Origin: CAZGYE01 sp964530165
GTDB lineage: Bacteria; Planctomycetota; Planctomycetia; Planctomycetales; Planctomycetaceae
Reading direction: 5' to 3'
Length of the DNA: 57,169 nt
Assembly (NCBI GenBank): GCA_964530165.1
Contig: CAZGYE010000003.1
Span: 1-57,169, forward strand
The stretch's first letter is position 1. Each line of letters begins with the position of its first letter. The translations under genes and the position numbers were made by a program. The notes beneath the pieces are model-generated. The model worked only from the letters and a program-made list of their open reading frames with translations, did no database searches and had not been told where the DNA came from. Shown piece by piece: positions 56,345-57,169 of the stretch.

Positions 56345-57169
56345 TTAGGCGTTTCCCCTCACCTGAAACTTCCGCAGCCGCAAACTGTTCGTCACGACCG
56401 AGACACTACTGGCCGCCATCGCCGCGGCGGCGAACATCGGAGGCAAGAGAACGTTCCAGATAGGATAGAGCACTCCGGCGGCGATCGGAACCGAGAGCGA
56501 GTTATAAACGAACGCGAAAAACAGATTCTGCTTGACAGTCCGCATGCACCGGCGGGACAGCGCAACCGCCGCCAACACGCCGTGCAAGTCGCTGCCGAAG
56601 AGCGTGACGTCGCTGGCTTCGATGGCAATGTCTGTTCCGGTCCCGACGGCAAACCCGACGTCGGCCTGCGCCAGGGCCGGGGCGTCGTTGATGCCGTCGC
56701 CCACCATGGCGACGATCTTGCCGCTCTGCTGCAATCTCTTGACGGTCTCGGCCTTCTCGTGGGGCAGGACCTGGGCGAACACACGGTCGATGCCGACCGC
56801 TTCGGCCACGGCCCGAGCCGTACGCTCGTGGTCGCCGGTGACCATGAGGACTTCCAGCCCCAAGCGTTTGAGCTCCATGACGGCATCGACGGATGTCTCT
56901 TTGACCGGGTCGGCAACGGCCAACAGTCCCAGTAAGCGGCCGTTCTCGGCGACGAACACCGGCGTTTTTCCCGCCCCAGCGAGCGCATCCGCCTTGTCCG
57001 CGAAGTCCGCGGAGTCGACGCCGTGATCTTCCATCAGTCTTAAATTACCGACGAGCACCTGCCGCCCTGCGATCGTCCCGATTGCTCCCCGGCCGCGGAG
57101 CGCTTCGAACTGCTCGAAAAAGGGGACAGGTCCAATTTGTGCGTAGCACCCTGCGGGCCGTCCCGGCAA
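56345..57169 (-). CDS. copA: Copper-transporting P-type ATPase, C-terminal part, truncated at the window edge
   Basis: The C-terminal 255 or so residues of a P1B-type ATPase are intact from about 57114 down to 56345: nucleotide-binding segment GRGAIGTIAGRQVLVGN, the DPVKETSVDAVMELKRLGLE stretch, LMVTGDHERTARAVAEAVG, the MVGDGINDAPALAQADVGFA phosphate-domain motif, and the last two helices with QNLFFAFVYNSLSVPIAAGV and SSVSVVTNSLRLRKF. The YN and M-x-x-S-S helices are those of Cu+ pumps. The frame extends to the right edge only through a REP-like element (57115-57169) whose translation (PGRPAGCYAQIGPVPFFE) is not ATPase-like, so the gene is interrupted or the assembly is broken there. The DKTGT phosphorylation site would lie beyond the window. 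Confidence 0.88.
   Translation of the reverse strand: MPGRPAGCYAQIGPVPFFEQFEALRGRGAIGTIAGRQVLVGNLRLMEDHGVDSADFADKADALAGAGKTPVFVAENGRLLGLLAVADPVKETSVDAVMELKRLGLEVLMVTGDHERTARAVAEAVGIDRVFAQVLPHEKAETVKRLQQSGKIVAMVGDGINDAPALAQADVGFAVGTGTDIAIEASDVTLFGSDLHGVLAAVALSRRCMRTVKQNLFFAFVYNSLSVPIAAGVLYPIWNVLLPPMFAAAAMAASSVSVVTNSLRLRKFQVRGNA
57115..57169. repeat. AAAAGGGGACAGGTCC repeat, copy 3, cut by the window end
   Basis: These last 55 bases are identical to 36207-36261. The match begins exactly at the element's first base and ends at the window edge, halfway through the 78-base element. It lies within the reading frame of the copper ATPase. Either the element inserted in the gene or the sequence was misjoined or stopped here by an assembler. 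Confidence 0.9.

Overview
The window reads as a piece of a planctomycete chromosome (Planctomycetota, probably Planctomycetales). The markers are a secreted protein with the LEDRTLLS N-terminal motif, a double DUF1080 lipoprotein, an ExbB with a signal peptide and Pro/Ala linker, small proteins with the TIxPDTW...QTxxVH tail, soluble and membrane Ser/Thr kinases, a Tat-exported Gfo/Idh/MocA oxidoreductase and a bacterial formyl-methanofuran dehydrogenase-type cluster. No rRNA, tRNA, CRISPR array, phage or intact transposase was seen. The right edge stops inside a dispersed repeat, sharing an exact 55-base match with another copy, so the window is probably a whole assembly contig that broke at a repeat.

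Layout. 0.3-7.0 kb: a forward operon of two secreted TPR proteins, ExbB/TolQ and two ExbD/TolR proteins (a proton-motive-force transducing module). 7.1-10.6 kb: XerC/D recombinase and UvrD/PcrA helicase on the minus strand. 10.9-18.3 kb: a large unknown membrane-anchored protein, a small Ser/Thr kinase, an MFS transporter, an M32 carboxypeptidase and a TlpA-like thioredoxin. 18.4-23.5 kb (minus): rdgB, a SPOR-like secreted protein, a 3' remnant of rph, then argF, argD and argB transcribed as argB-argD-argF. 23.6-26.3 kb: small secreted proteins behind a near-consensus promoter, and a CPFC-motif secreted protein. 26.5-32.8 kb: recJ, a secreted unknown, a RHH/RelE toxin-antitoxin pair with an apparently leaderless promoter, trpF, a DUF1015 protein and a receiver-only response regulator. 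33.2-40.5 kb: a PIG-L deacetylase, a MoaD/ThiS protein, an aldehyde:ferredoxin oxidoreductase, fwdD, fwdB and fwdA (C1/pyranopterin block), then an internally deleted trkA. 40.8-43.6 kb: PilZ protein, oxidoreductase, OmpH-like lipoprotein. 43.8-51.3 kb: two large divergent surface proteins, an inverse autotransporter with a beta-helix and a cyclophilin-RTX protein. 51.4-56.2 kb (minus): DUF1080 lipoprotein - membrane Ser/Thr kinase - MASE3/SpoIIE phosphatase operon. 56.3 kb to the end: the C-terminal part of a copper P-type ATPase.

The most distinctive feature is the density of intergenic palindromic elements. At least six sequence families (2-4 copies each) occur in 57 kb. Most are built as a short unit followed by its inverted copy, often with the units tandemly amplified. 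Several invade coding sequence: one appears to supply the start codon and signal peptide of the inverse autotransporter, one encodes the N-terminus of the cyclophilin-RTX protein, one supplies the RecJ C-terminal tail, and one interrupts the copper ATPase. Two genes (rph, trkA) have lost internal or 5' segments, either by real deletion or by assembly collapse.

The best candidate for an unusual biochemical system is the MoaD-AOR-FwdD-FwdB-FwdA block. Its FwdB keeps the iron-sulfur and active-site cysteines, and the molybdopterin-binding FwdD is present, which suggests a redox-active tungsten/molybdenum formyl-carrier dehydrogenase rather than only a hydrolytic complex.
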